Below are positions 7,491 through 16,784 of a stretch of DNA of 64,000 bases, piece by piece. The notes beneath the pieces were generated by a model. The model was given only the letters and a program-made list of their open reading frames with translations, did no database searches and had not been told where the DNA came from. The first letter of the stretch is position 1. Each line of letters starts with the position of its first letter. This DNA comes from Microbacterium sp. SLBN-154 (GTDB lineage Bacteria; Actinomycetota; Actinomycetes; Actinomycetales; Microbacteriaceae): the NCBI RefSeq assembly GCF_006715565.1, contig NZ_VFNL01000001.1, positions 3,038,001 through 3,102,000 of the forward strand, written 5' to 3'. Made by a program: the position numbers and the translations under genes.

Positions 7491-8903
7491 TCAGTCTGCC
7501 GTGGGGGTCGGGGCGTCGTCACCGACGAGCACGGACTCGCTGTCGGTGCGGGACTCGTCGAGCACGCTCGCGAGGACATCGAGTCCCTCGTTCAGCAGCA
7601 CGTCGCCGATCGCCAGCGGAGGCAGGAACCGGATGACATTGCCGAACGTCCCGCAGGTGAGGACGATCACTCCCTCGGCGATGCAGGCCTTCGCAACCGC
7701 AGCCGTGAGGGCGGCATCGGGCGCGCCGGTAGCCGGATCGACGAATTCGACCGCCACCATCGCGCCGCGGCCGCGGACATCGCCCAGCCGCGGGTCCGCC
7801 GCCTGGAGAGCCCGGAGGCGCTCGGTGAGGATGCCGCCGATCTCGCGCGCCCGCTCGATGAGGCCCTCGGTCTCGAACGCTTCGATCGCCGCCAGGGCCG
7901 CCGCGCAGGCGATGGGGTTTCCGCCGTACGTGCCGCCCAGCCCGCCGAGGTGCGAGGCGTCCATGATCTCCGCGCGCCCGGTGACGGCGGCCAGGGGCAG
8001 GCCCCCCGCCACTCCCTTGGCCGTGGTGATGAGGTCGGGCACGATGCCGAACACGTCGCTGGCGAACATCGCGCCGGTGCGGGCGAACCCGGTCTGCACC
8101 TCGTCGGCGATGAAGACCACATCGTTCGCGCGGCACCACTCCACGAGCGCCGACAGGAAGCCGTCGGCGGGAACGATGAATCCGCCCTCGCCCTGGATGG
8201 GCTCGATGATGACGGCAGCGAGGTTGTCGGCCCCGACCTGCTTCTCGATGACCGAGATGGCTCGCGCCGCAGCATCCGCTCCACTCAGTCCGTCCCGGAA
8301 CGGGTAGGACAGCGGCGCCCGGTAGATCTCCGAGGCGAACGGCCCGAACCCGCTCTTGTAGGGCATCGCCTTGGCGGTGAGCGCCATCGTCAGATTCGTG
8401 CGCCCGTGGTAGCCGTGGTCGAAGGCGACGACGGCCGGCTTGCCGGTGTACTTGCGGGCGATCTTGACGGCGTTCTCCACCGCTTCGGCGCCGGAGTTGA
8501 ACAGTGCGCTCTTCTTAGCGTGGTCGCCGGGGGTGACGCGGTTCAGCGCCTCGGCGACGGCGACGTACGACTCGTACGGCGAGATCATGAAGCAGGTGTG
8601 AGTGAACTGCGCGACCTGGGCCTGCACGGCCTCGACGATGCGGGGGTGGGCGTTGCCGACCGTGGTGACGGCGATGCCCGATCCGAGGTCGATGAAGGAG
8701 TTGCCGTCCGCGTCGACGACCACCCCGCCGCCGGCGGCGACGGCCGCGACCGGCACGGTGTGTCCGACACCGGCGCTGACGGCTGCGGCCTTCCGGGCGA
8801 GCAGCTCCTGCGACCGGGGGCCCGGGATGGAGGTGACGAGTCGGCGCTCCTGCGGAAGGGTCGGTCCGCCGAGCGGGGGCGCGATGAGGGTGGCAGCGGT
8901 CAT
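7491..8903 (-). CDS. gabT: 4-aminobutyrate (GABA) aminotransferase
   Basis: 470-residue class III PLP-dependent aminotransferase. It transfers the amino group of GABA to 2-oxoglutarate, giving succinate semialdehyde and glutamate. Motifs: SGAEAVENAVKIAR around 137-150 (phosphate site), HGYHGRT, the PLP-ring aspartate Asp267 in IADEVQTGFARTG, and the Schiff-base lysine Lys296 in TTAKGVAGG. The first codon is ATG at 8901-8903, six bases after a -10 TACGCT (8910-8915), with no ribosome site: a leaderless start. It is the first gene of the operon gabT-puo-usp-permease-gabD and diverges from a PucR-type regulator across 119 bp. Confidence 0.93.
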   Translation of the reverse strand: MTAATLIAPPLGGPTLPQERRLVTSIPGPRSQELLARKAAAVSAGVGHTVPVAAVAAGGGVVVDADGNSFIDLGSGIAVTTVGNAHPRIVEAVQAQVAQFTHTCFMISPYESYVAVAEALNRVTPGDHAKKSALFNSGAEAVENAVKIARKYTGKPAVVAFDHGYHGRTNLTMALTAKAMPYKSGFGPFASEIYRAPLSYPFRDGLSGADAAARAISVIEKQVGADNLAAVIIEPIQGEGGFIVPADGFLSALVEWCRANDVVFIADEVQTGFARTGAMFASDVFGIVPDLITTAKGVAGGLPLAAVTGRAEIMDASHLGGLGGTYGGNPIACAAALAAIEAFETEGLIERAREIGGILTERLRALQAADPRLGDVRGRGAMVAVEFVDPATGAPDAALTAAVAKACIAEGVIVLTCGTFGNVIRFLPPLAIGDVLLNEGLDVLASVLDESRTDSESVLVGDDAPTPTAD

Positions 8904-9022
8904 GCCGGGAGCGTAGGGTTCCGGATGCCGCCGGCGCACCGGCCCCGGCGTACATTCTGCATCCGGGGCTGTACCATCCGTACAGTGGGGCGGCGCGGAC
9001 CGTCCGCCCGCGAGGAGACACG

Positions 9023-10576
9023 ATGACGACGTCGGCCGAGGCCGCTGCGCCCCCCACCCTGCGTTCCCTCCTCGCCCGCACCGACCTTCACCTCCGCGCC
9101 GAGGACACCGCCCCCCACGACGCGCTGTCGCGCCCCGTGCGCTGGGTCCACAGCACCGATCTGCTCGATCCGACGCCGTTCCTCTCCGAAGGCCTCGTGC
9201 TGCTGACCACCGGCACCCAGTTCCTCGAGTCCGCCGATGAGGCGTCCGTCGTCGACGCGTACGTGCGGCGCCTGTCGGAGCGGGGCGTTGTGGGGGTCGG
9301 GTTCGGCACCGAAGTCGTGCGCGACGGCATCCCGCCCACGCTCATCGACGCGTGCCTGCGCCACCGCATGCCGCTGTTCGAAGTGCCCTACCGCACGCCC
9401 TTCATCGCCGTCGCCCGCGCCAACGCCGAAGCCATCGCCGCCGTCGGCTACGCCCGCCGATCGTGGGCGCTCGCGGCGCAGCGCGCCATCTCGATGGCGG
9501 CCCTGCGCCCCGACGGACTCGGAGCCACGGTGGCCGAGCTCGCCAAGCAGCTGGGCACCTGGGTCGGACTGTACGACGCCGCGGGCGAGCTCTCGCGCGA
9601 GCACCCCACCGGGGGCCTGGCCGAGGCGACCGCCGTGGCGCTGCACGGTGAGATCGACGCGGTGCTGCGGCGCGGTGCCCGTGCCGGATCGTCGATGCGG
9701 CTGGGGGGCCTGCCGTTCACCCTGCAGACCCTCGGCCGCGGCGGGCACCTGCGAGGCGTGATCGCCATCGCCGCCGGCGACCTCGACCAGGAGGGCCGCG
9801 GGGTCGTGACCGCGGTGATCGCGATGGCAGGCCTGGCCCTCGAACAGCAGCAGGGTCTCGCCCGCGCCCGCGGGACCCTGCGGGCCGGTCTCGTGCAGTC
9901 GCTGCTGTCGGGCGATCCCGCGCTCGCGCGGCGGATCTCCCGCGATCTCTGGGGCGCGCTGCCCGCCCCGCCGGTGGTGGTGGCGATGACGGATGCCATG
10001 ACCGCGCGCGTCGACAGCGTCGCCGAATTCCTCGAGCTGCGCGCCGAGGAGCGGCGTGGCGCGGTGTTCTTCGGACGAAGCGGAGACGGACTCGCGGTGG
10101 TCGTCCCGGCCGCAGCGCCCGACGTGCTCGACGAGCTCGTCGAGCGGTTCGACGCGCGACTGGGCGTGTCCGATGCCGCCGGTTACGACGGCTTCGCGGC
10201 CGCGGTCGAACAGGCGCGGATCGCGCGCGACCGCGCGGCCGAGCGCGGCAGCGGACCCGTGACGCACTTCGCCGAAGTGGCCCGGTCGGGCGTGATCGCC
10301 GCGCTGACCGCACTCTCGGGCGAAGCCCGCGCCGTCGCCGACGCCGAGCTCGCGCCGCTCGCGACGCACGATGCCGACCACGCCACGGCGCTCGTCATGA
10401 CGCTGCGCACCTGGCTCGAGCAGGACTGCTCGCACGAGGCGTGCGCACGCGCGCTCGGGGTGCACCGCCACACGGTGCGCACCCGCCTGGCCCTGGCCGA
10501 ACGGGTGCTCGGCCGCGACCTGTCGTCGTTCGCGGTGCGCGCGGAGCTGTGGGCCGCCTTCGCGGCATCCTCCTGA
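9023..10576 (+). CDS. PucR family transcriptional regulator
   Basis: 517 residues. The N-terminal ~130 residues match the PucR N-terminal domain (RPVRWVHSTDLLDPTPFLSE, GLVLLTTGTQF, LFEVPYRTPF). A variable central region follows, and the C-terminus ends in the PucR helix-turn-helix: TLRTWLEQDCSHEACARALG and HRHTVRTRLALAERVLG. Start ATG has GAGGAG upstream. It is divergent from gabT and stands alone, so it most likely controls the putrescine/GABA operon in response to a polyamine, GABA or nitrogen signal. PucR-type regulators of putrescine or GABA genes are known in other bacteria. The specific target is inferred from position. Confidence 0.9.
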   Translation: MTTSAEAAAPPTLRSLLARTDLHLRAEDTAPHDALSRPVRWVHSTDLLDPTPFLSEGLVLLTTGTQFLESADEASVVDAYVRRLSERGVVGVGFGTEVVRDGIPPTLIDACLRHRMPLFEVPYRTPFIAVARANAEAIAAVGYARRSWALAAQRAISMAALRPDGLGATVAELAKQLGTWVGLYDAAGELSREHPTGGLAEATAVALHGEIDAVLRRGARAGSSMRLGGLPFTLQTLGRGGHLRGVIAIAAGDLDQEGRGVVTAVIAMAGLALEQQQGLARARGTLRAGLVQSLLSGDPALARRISRDLWGALPAPPVVVAMTDAMTARVDSVAEFLELRAEERRGAVFFGRSGDGLAVVVPAAAPDVLDELVERFDARLGVSDAAGYDGFAAAVEQARIARDRAAERGSGPVTHFAEVARSGVIAALTALSGEARAVADAELAPLATHDADHATALVMTLRTWLEQDCSHEACARALGVHRHTVRTRLALAERVLGRDLSSFAVRAELWAAFAASS

Positions 10577-10619
10577 CCGACCGCCTTTCCTGCGCCCTCA
10601 CTCGCGTTCGCCCATCACC

Positions 10620-10715
10620 GCGAGTCGTCAGAAACGGCTGCTCCCGCCGCATCCGGGCCGCAAGAAACGACGGGCCGCGGGCCGCGGGTCGCCGGTCGCC
10701 GGTCGCGGGTCGCGG
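10620..10715. repeat. dispersed intergenic motif followed by heptanucleotide repeat
   Basis: Between the PucR stop and the ramB stop. The segment about 10630-10680 contains CGCATCCGGG and then CAAGAAACGACGGGCCGCG, closely resembling CGCAGCCGGG and CAAGAATCGACGGGTCGCG at about 34894-34928. From 10674 to 10715 there are six tandem copies of a 7-mer (GCCGCGG, GTCGCCG, GTCGCGG, each twice), ending next to the ramB stop codon. No T-run terminator is seen. Confidence 0.6.
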
Positions 10716-10716
10716 G

Positions 10717-12213
10717 TCAGGAGCCGGATGCCGGGGCGTGCGCCTGGAGGAACTCGTAGACCTCCGTCGTGTCCACACCGGGGAAAGAGCCGGTCGGAAG
10801 CGTCGCGAGCAGGGTCCGGGGCGTCCGGACATTCGGCCAGGAGTACTCGCGCCACGCCGATTCCAGCTCCGCCGGCGCCCGACGACAGCAGACCTCGACC
10901 GAGTGCCGCGACAGGCCGCGGTTCGTGGTGTCGCGCCCGTGGAACCACTTGGTGTCGTCGAAGCGGACCCCCACCGACACCGAGTGCGCACCCTCGCTCG
11001 AGGGCTCGACCCGCGCGGTGCACCAGTAGGTGCCGTTGCCGGTGTCGGTGTACTGGTAGTAGGGGTTGAACTTGTCGGCGATGTCGAACACGACCCGCGA
11101 GGTCCACCGCCGGCAGCACATCTGCCCCTCGATCGAACCGAGCCGGTCGGTGGGGAAGTTCACGTCGTCGTTCTCGTACGCCTTGGTGATCGTTCCCGAC
11201 TCGTGCACCTTGAGGAAGTGCACCGGGATGCCCAGGTGCACCGTGGCGAGATTCGTGAAGCGATGGGCGGCGGTCTCGTACGTCACCGAGTACGCGTCCC
11301 GCAGATCTTCGATCGAGATCGCGCGGTCCTTCTTCGCCTCCTTGAGATAGGGCACCACGTGCGCCTCGGGAACGAGCAGCGCACCGGTGAGGTAGTTCGT
11401 CTCCACGCGCTGGCGGAGGAACTCGGCGTAACTCGTCGGCTCCTGATGACCCAGGATGCGGCTGGACAGCGCCTGCAGCACCGCGGTGCGCGGGTCGCCC
11501 TTGGCGGGCACGCGACTGGAGAGGTAGAGGCGGCCGTTCTTCATGTCGGCGACGCTCCGCGTGGTCTGCGGAAGGTCGGCGACATAGTGCAGGGTGAAGC
11601 CGAGGTGCGCGGCGATGTCGGAGGCCGCGCGCTGGGTCAGCGGTCCGCCGGGGTGATCCACGGCGTCGAGGACCCGCCGGGCCTCGGTCTCGAGTTCGGG
11701 GAAGTAGTTGTCCTGCGTGCGCATGAGGCGCCGAAGCGCGACGTTGGCACGCCGCGCCTCCTCGGGCGTGGCCGAGCGCTCGTCGCGAAGTCGTTCGATC
11801 TCGCCCTGGAGGGTCATCAGGGCCGAGAGCACCTCGGTCGGGATCGTCTTGCCGACGCGGAACGGCGGGATGCCGAGCGCCTGGAAGGTCTGTCCCCGCA
11901 TGGCGCGCTCGAGCGAGATCTCAAGCGTCGCCCGCTCGTCGAGCGGATCGCCGGCGAGTAGGGCGTCGAGCGTGGTCCCGAGCGCCTTCGCGATCGCCTG
12001 AAGCAGCGACAGCCGAGCCTCGCGGCGGCCGTTCTCGATCATGGAGAGCTGGCTCGGCGCCCGGCCGACCGCGTCGGCGAGGGATTCCAGCGTCATCCCG
12101 CGCTGGGTGCGCGCGGCCCGGATGCGACGGCCGATCATGAGCGGGTCGAGCGCGTCGTCCTCGACGCCCGAGTCGGGGTCGACGGTTTCTTCGCGGTCGG
12201 AGGCGAGCGTCAT
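10717..12213 (-). CDS. ramB: RamB-like regulator of acetate/glyoxylate metabolism (XRE HTH + ImmA/IrrE-type domain)
   Basis: About 498 residues. An XRE-type helix-turn-helix near the N-terminus ([37 protein letters not shown]) precedes a middle region like the ImmA/IrrE domain of short-chain fatty acyl-CoA regulators (LAYF-type segment [20 protein letters not shown]). A C-terminal domain rich in conserved Cys/Trp/His follows ([18 protein letters not shown]). This is the architecture of RamB, which controls isocitrate lyase and malate synthase in corynebacteria and icl1 in mycobacteria. It is divergent from aceA-aceB. Start is uncertain: ATG at 12211-12213 or three codons earlier; neither has a strong ribosome site. 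Confidence 0.88.
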   Translation of the reverse strand: MTLASDREETVDPDSGVEDDALDPLMIGRRIRAARTQRGMTLESLADAVGRAPSQLSMIENGRREARLSLLQAIAKALGTTLDALLAGDPLDERATLEISLERAMRGQTFQALGIPPFRVGKTIPTEVLSALMTLQGEIERLRDERSATPEEARRANVALRRLMRTQDNYFPELETEARRVLDAVDHPGGPLTQRAASDIAAHLGFTLHYVADLPQTTRSVADMKNGRLYLSSRVPAKGDPRTAVLQALSSRILGHQEPTSYAEFLRQRVETNYLTGALLVPEAHVVPYLKEAKKDRAISIEDLRDAYSVTYETAAHRFTNLATVHLGIPVHFLKVHESGTITKAYENDDVNFPTDRLGSIEGQMCCRRWTSRVVFDIADKFNPYYQYTDTGNGTYWCTARVEPSSEGAHSVSVGVRFDDTKWFHGRDTTNRGLSRHSVEVCCRRAPAELESAWREYSWPNVRTPRTLLATLPTGSFPGVDTTEVYEFLQAHAPASGS

Positions 12214-12245
12214 GTCCCGCATTCTGTCACAAGAGCAGAATTTTG

Positions 12246-12300
12246 GAGAAACTTCACAAGCCAATTCGTGAGTGGAGGGCGAGAACTTCACGGAGAGTGA
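12246..12300. promoter_or_regulatory. direct repeats in the ramB/aceA intergenic region, candidate RamB sites
   Basis: GAGAAACTTCACAA (12246-12259) and GAGAACTTCACGG (12281-12293) are near-identical direct repeats about 35 bp apart, roughly three helical turns. They resemble the corynebacterial RamB site (AAAACTTTGCAAA-like) in the AACTT core. They lie 60-110 bp upstream of aceA and close to the ramB start. Confidence 0.5.
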
Positions 12301-12359
12301 GTTCACGACCTTCTCGTTTCGACCCGGTCGGCACGAGACATCCGATGAAGGAGAGCACC

Positions 12360-13673
12360 ATGACCGCGACCGCCGCCAGCCGCCCCCCGCTCCGCGCCGG
12401 AGACCAGACGCAGACCGCCGCGGAGCTTCAGGAGGTCTGGGAGACCGATCCTCGCTGGGACGGTGTCCAGCGCACCTACACCGCCGACGATGTCATCGCC
12501 CTTCGCGGTTCGGTGCGCGAGGAGAGCACCCTCGCCCGCCGAGGAGCCGAGAGCCTGTGGAACCTGCTCCACACCGAGGACTACATCCGGGCTCTGGGCG
12601 CCTACACCGGAGGTCAGGCCGTCCAGCAGGTGCGTGCGGGGCTGAAGGCCATCTACCTCTCGGGCTGGCAGGTCGCCGCCGACGGCAACCTCGCCGGGCA
12701 GACCTACCCCGACCAGAGCCTGTACCCCGCCAACTCGGTACCGGCCGTGGTGCGCCGGATCAACAACGCGCTCCTCCGCCAGGACCAGATCGAGCACGCC
12801 GAGGGCACCTCCACCCGGGATTGGCTGGCTCCGATCGTGGCCGATGCCGAGGCCGGCTTCGGCGGTCCGTTGAACGCCTACGAACTGGCGCAGTCGCTGA
12901 TCCAGTCGGGTGCGGCCGGCATCCACTGGGAAGACCAGCTGGCCAGCGAGAAGAAGTGCGGCCACCTCGGCGGCAAGGTCCTCGTGCCGATCCAGCAGCA
13001 CATCCGGACTCTGAATGCGGCGAGACTGGCGGCGGATGTCGCGGGCGTGCCCACCGTCATGATCGCGCGCACCGACGCCCTGGCCGCCGACCTCCTCACC
13101 AGCGACGTCGACGAGCGAGACCGCCCGTTCCTCACCGGCGAGCGCACCGCCGAGGGGTTCTACCGGGTGCGTCCGGGCCTGGACTCCGTGATCGCGCGGG
13201 GCCTCGCCTTCGCGCCCTATGCCGACCTGCTGTGGGTCGAGACCGGCGAACCCGATATCGAGCTCGCCCGTGAGTTCGCGGCGGCCGTGCACGCGCAATT
13301 CCCCGGCAAGCTCCTTGCGTACAACTGCTCGCCGAGCTTCAACTGGAAGCGGCACCTCGATGACCAGCAGATCGCGACGTTCCAGCAGGAGCTGGCAGAG
13401 CTGGGCTACAAGTTCCAGTTCATCACCCTCGCCGGTTTCCACGCCCTGAACTACTCGATGTTCGACCTCGCCCGCGGCTACGCCGACCGGGCGATGACCG
13501 CGTACGTCGAGCTCCAGGAGGCGGAGTTCGCCGCCGAGTCGGCGGGCTACACCGCCACCCGGCATCAGCGGGAAGCCGGAACCGGCTACTTCGACCGCGT
13601 GTCCACGGCGCTCAACCCCGACAGCGCCACCCTCGCCCTGGTGGGATCCACCGAGGCTCAGCAGTTCCACTGA
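12360..13673 (+). CDS. aceA: isocitrate lyase
   Basis: 437-residue glyoxylate-shunt enzyme splitting isocitrate to succinate and glyoxylate. The signature KKCGH is present with the catalytic Cys200, and the metal/substrate region [10 protein letters not shown] is at about 160-169. Length and motifs fit the short bacterial class. The ATG at 12360 is preceded by AAGGAG; a wider open frame continues upstream through the regulatory region and is not coding. aceB follows after 32 bp on the same strand, so the two shunt enzymes are probably co-transcribed, under the divergent RamB-like regulator. Confidence 0.98.
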   Translation: MTATAASRPPLRAGDQTQTAAELQEVWETDPRWDGVQRTYTADDVIALRGSVREESTLARRGAESLWNLLHTEDYIRALGAYTGGQAVQQVRAGLKAIYLSGWQVAADGNLAGQTYPDQSLYPANSVPAVVRRINNALLRQDQIEHAEGTSTRDWLAPIVADAEAGFGGPLNAYELAQSLIQSGAAGIHWEDQLASEKKCGHLGGKVLVPIQQHIRTLNAARLAADVAGVPTVMIARTDALAADLLTSDVDERDRPFLTGERTAEGFYRVRPGLDSVIARGLAFAPYADLLWVETGEPDIELAREFAAAVHAQFPGKLLAYNCSPSFNWKRHLDDQQIATFQQELAELGYKFQFITLAGFHALNYSMFDLARGYADRAMTAYVELQEAEFAAESAGYTATRHQREAGTGYFDRVSTALNPDSATLALVGSTEAQQFH

Positions 13674-13705
13674 CCCTTGCTTCGTCGAACCAGAAGGACC
13701 CGATC

Positions 13706-15379
13706 ATGACCCTCACGACCGCCCCACCTCCCCCGACCACTCCGCCGCCGATGATGCGGCCGACCACCGGGCCCATCCGCACGCACCAGCCGACGATCCG
13801 GGTGACCGGTGAGATGGGTCCGCGATACGACGAGATCCTCACGCCCGAGGCCCTTGCCTTCGTCACCGCCCTCCATGACCGGTTCGGCGGTCGCCGCCAC
13901 GACCGCCTCGCCGAGCGGATGCGCCACCGCTTCGAGATCGGCAACGGTCGCGACCCGCACTTCCGCCACGACACCGCGCACATCCGCGACGATCCGCAGT
14001 GGCGGGTGGCCGGTGCCGGTCCGGGCCTGGAGGATCGCCGGGTCGAGATCACCGGTCCGACCGATCCGAAGATGACGATCAACGCGTTGAACTCCGGCGC
14101 GAAGGTGTGGCTCGCCGATCAGGAGGACGCCACCTCGCCGACATGGCGGAACGTCATCGAAGGCCAGCTCTCGCTCTTCGACGCCATCCGCGGACAGCTG
14201 TCCTACACGAGCCCCGAGGGCAAGAGCTACCGGGTGACGGCGGAGCAGACGCCGACGATCGTGATGCGGCCCCGGGGCTGGCACCTGCCCGAGGCGCACA
14301 TCGAGTTCACCGATCGCACCGGTCGCACTCTGTCGGCATCGGGATCGCTCGTCGACTACGGCCTGTACGTGTTCCACAACGCGCAGGCGCTGATCGCCGC
14401 CGGCCGGGGCCCCTACTTCTACCTCGCCAAGCTCGAGAGCGCGGAGGAGGCGCGGCTGTGGGATGACGTCTTCACCTTCACCGAGCGCGCCATGGGCATG
14501 CCGCACGGCACGATCCGCGCCACGGTGCTGATCGAGACGCTTCCCGCGGCGTTCGAGATGGAGGAGATCCTGTTCGAGCTGCGCGACCACTGCGCGGGGC
14601 TGAACGCCGGGCGTTGGGACTACATCTTCTCGATCATCAAGAACTATCGCGGGCGTGGTGCGCGATTCGTCCTTCCTGATCGCAGCGACGTGACGATGAC
14701 GGTGCCGTTCATGCGGGCGTACACCGAGCTACTGGTGCAGACGTGCCACAAGCGCGGGGCGTTCGCGATCGGGGGGATGAGCGCCTTCATCCCGAACCGG
14801 CGCGACCCCGAGGTGACCGAGAGGGCGTTCGAGAAGGTCGCCGCCGACAAGAAGCGCGAGGCCGCGGACGGCTTCGACGGCACCTGGGTCGCCCACCCCG
14901 ACCTCATCCCGATCGCCCGGGCGGAGTTCGATGCGGTGCTCGGCGACCGGCCGAATCAGGTCGACCGCCGGCGCGACGACGTGACGGTGACCGCGGCGCA
15001 GCTGATCGACGTGCACATCGGACTCCCCGTCACCGCCGCGGGTGTGCACGCCAACGTGTCGGTGGCGATCCGCTACCTCGAGGCCTGGCTGCGGGGAGTG
15101 GGCGCGGTCGCCATCGACAATCTGATGGAGGACGCGGCCACCGCCGAGATCAGCCGCTCGCAGATCTGGCAGTGGATCCACCAGGACCGCTCGCTCTCGG
15201 ACGGCACGCCCATCACCGCCGACTACGTCGAGGAACTCATCGGGCAGGTGCTCGGCGAGGTGGCTCGCAGCGACGGGGACCGGTTCGACGACGCGGCCGA
15301 GCTGTTCCGCGAGGTCGCGCTGCAGCCGGAGTTCCCCGCATTCCTTACGGTCCCGGCCTACACCCGTTATCTCGCCTGA
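13706..15379 (+). CDS. aceB: malate synthase A
   Basis: 557-residue enzyme condensing glyoxylate with acetyl-CoA to malate. The N-terminus is Pro-rich (about 25 residues). Family landmarks include [35 protein letters not shown], the Arg-containing [57 protein letters not shown] and the C-terminal SQIWQWIHQ. Size fits form A rather than the longer form G. Start ATG has AGAAGGA upstream. It follows aceA directly and is followed by a long-stem hairpin, so the two-gene operon appears to end here. Confidence 0.98.
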   Translation: MTLTTAPPPPTTPPPMMRPTTGPIRTHQPTIRVTGEMGPRYDEILTPEALAFVTALHDRFGGRRHDRLAERMRHRFEIGNGRDPHFRHDTAHIRDDPQWRVAGAGPGLEDRRVEITGPTDPKMTINALNSGAKVWLADQEDATSPTWRNVIEGQLSLFDAIRGQLSYTSPEGKSYRVTAEQTPTIVMRPRGWHLPEAHIEFTDRTGRTLSASGSLVDYGLYVFHNAQALIAAGRGPYFYLAKLESAEEARLWDDVFTFTERAMGMPHGTIRATVLIETLPAAFEMEEILFELRDHCAGLNAGRWDYIFSIIKNYRGRGARFVLPDRSDVTMTVPFMRAYTELLVQTCHKRGAFAIGGMSAFIPNRRDPEVTERAFEKVAADKKREAADGFDGTWVAHPDLIPIARAEFDAVLGDRPNQVDRRRDDVTVTAAQLIDVHIGLPVTAAGVHANVSVAIRYLEAWLRGVGAVAIDNLMEDAATAEISRSQIWQWIHQDRSLSDGTPITADYVEELIGQVLGEVARSDGDRFDDAAELFREVALQPEFPAFLTVPAYTRYLA

Positions 15380-15385
15380 CCCGGC

Positions 15386-15443
15386 CCCGCCGAGACCGCG
15401 CTCGCCCGTCGAGACGCACGCCCACGCGTGCGGTCTCGGCGGG
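15386..15443. terminator. 14-bp perfect stem with 30-nt loop after aceB
   Basis: CCCGCCGAGACCGC (15386-15399) pairs exactly with GCGGTCTCGGCGGG (15430-15443). It begins 7 bp after the aceB stop. No T-run. It may end the aceA-aceB transcript or be one copy of an intergenic palindromic repeat. Confidence 0.5.
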
Positions 15444-15524
15444 CGGTGTCGGTTTCGGCGTCGGCGGGGACGGCGGAGGTCTTTCGACCCGGTGCGCGCG
15501 GCGGTGCGCCGCTACTCTCATATC

Positions 15525-16727
15525 GTGACCTCCCGCGCTCCTCTCTCCCGCAAACTGTCCGCGATCGCCGAATCGGCCACGCTCAAGGTCGACGCGAAGG
15601 CCAAGGCGCTGCAGGCCGCCGGGCGCCCGGTGATCTCGTACGCCGCGGGGGAACCCGATTTCGCCACGCCCTCGTTCATCGTCGACGCCGCCGCCGAGGC
15701 CCTGAGCGACCCGGCGAACTACCGCTACACCCCCGCTGCCGGCCTGCCCGTCCTGCGCGAGGCGATCGCCGCCAAGACCCTCCGCGACTCGGGGTGGGAC
15801 GTCGAGGCGTCGCAGATCATCGTCACCAACGGCGGCAAGCAGGCGGTGTACCAGGCGTTCCAGGCCGTGGTGAACCCCGGCGACGAGGTGCTGCTGCCCG
15901 CACCGTACTGGACGACCTATCCCGAGGCGATCCGCCTCGCAGACGGCGTACCGGTGGAGGTCTTCGCCGGCGCCGACCAGGAGTACAAGGTCACCGTCGA
16001 GCAGCTGGAGGCGGCTCGCACCGAGCGGACGACGGTGCTCGTCTTCGTCTCGCCCTCCAATCCCACCGGCGCGGTCTACTCTGCCGATGAGACCCGGGCG
16101 ATCGGCGAATGGGCGCTCGAGCACGGCATCTGGGTGATCTCCGACGAGATCTACCAGAACCTCGTGTACGACGGCGCCCGTGCCACGTCGATCGTCGAAG
16201 CGGTACCGGATGTCGCGGGCCAGACCATCCTCGTCAACGGCGTCGCCAAGACGTACGCGATGACCGGATGGCGCGTGGGCTGGATGGTCGGCCCGGCCGA
16301 CGCCATCAAGCTCGCCGCGAACCTGCAGTCGCACCTGTCGAGCAACGTCAACAACATCGCGCAGCGGGCCGCGCTGGCCGCGCTCACCGGCCCGCAGGTC
16401 GAGGCCGAGAAGATGCGGAGCGCGTTCAACCGTCGTCGCCGCGTGATCGTGACGGAGCTGGCGAAGATCCCCGGCGTCACGGTGCCGAACCCGCTCGGCG
16501 CCTTCTACGTCTACCCCGACGTGCAGGGGCTGCTCGGCCGCGAATGGGCCGGGGTGACGCCGACCACCACGCTGGAGCTCGCCGACCTCATCCTCGAGAA
16601 GGCCGAGGTGGCGGTGGTTCCGGGCGAGGCGTTCGGCCCCAGCGGCTATCTCCGCCTGTCGTACGCGCTCGGCGACGATGCCCTCCTCGAGGGTGTCCAG
16701 CGCCTGCAGCGTCTCTTCGGCGCCTGA
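15525..16727 (+). CDS. pyridoxal phosphate-dependent aminotransferase (aspartate aminotransferase type)
   Basis: 400-residue fold-type I class I aminotransferase. Motifs: [45 protein letters not shown], and the PLP lysine in [16 protein letters not shown]. This pattern is that of the subgroup Ib aspartate/prephenate aminotransferases. The start is GTG at 15525, six bases after a -10 TACTCT (15513-15518) with no ribosome site, so probably leaderless. The next gene on the same strand starts 57 bp after its stop. Substrate most likely aspartate with 2-oxoglutarate; other acceptors cannot be excluded. Confidence 0.92.
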   Translation: MTSRAPLSRKLSAIAESATLKVDAKAKALQAAGRPVISYAAGEPDFATPSFIVDAAAEALSDPANYRYTPAAGLPVLREAIAAKTLRDSGWDVEASQIIVTNGGKQAVYQAFQAVVNPGDEVLLPAPYWTTYPEAIRLADGVPVEVFAGADQEYKVTVEQLEAARTERTTVLVFVSPSNPTGAVYSADETRAIGEWALEHGIWVISDEIYQNLVYDGARATSIVEAVPDVAGQTILVNGVAKTYAMTGWRVGWMVGPADAIKLAANLQSHLSSNVNNIAQRAALAALTGPQVEAEKMRSAFNRRRRVIVTELAKIPGVTVPNPLGAFYVYPDVQGLLGREWAGVTPTTTLELADLILEKAEVAVVPGEAFGPSGYLRLSYALGDDALLEGVQRLQRLFGA

Positions 16728-16784
16728 TCGCCCACCTCGCCGCCGGCGGATCCCGCGGTGGTCGTCGGATGCCACACTGACAGC

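Noticed and set aside
6121..8307. 728-codon plus-strand open frame opposite puo and gabT
   Set aside because: It lies antisense to two well-supported enzymes, has Arg/Val/His-rich composition with no motif, and is a by-product of GC-rich third positions.
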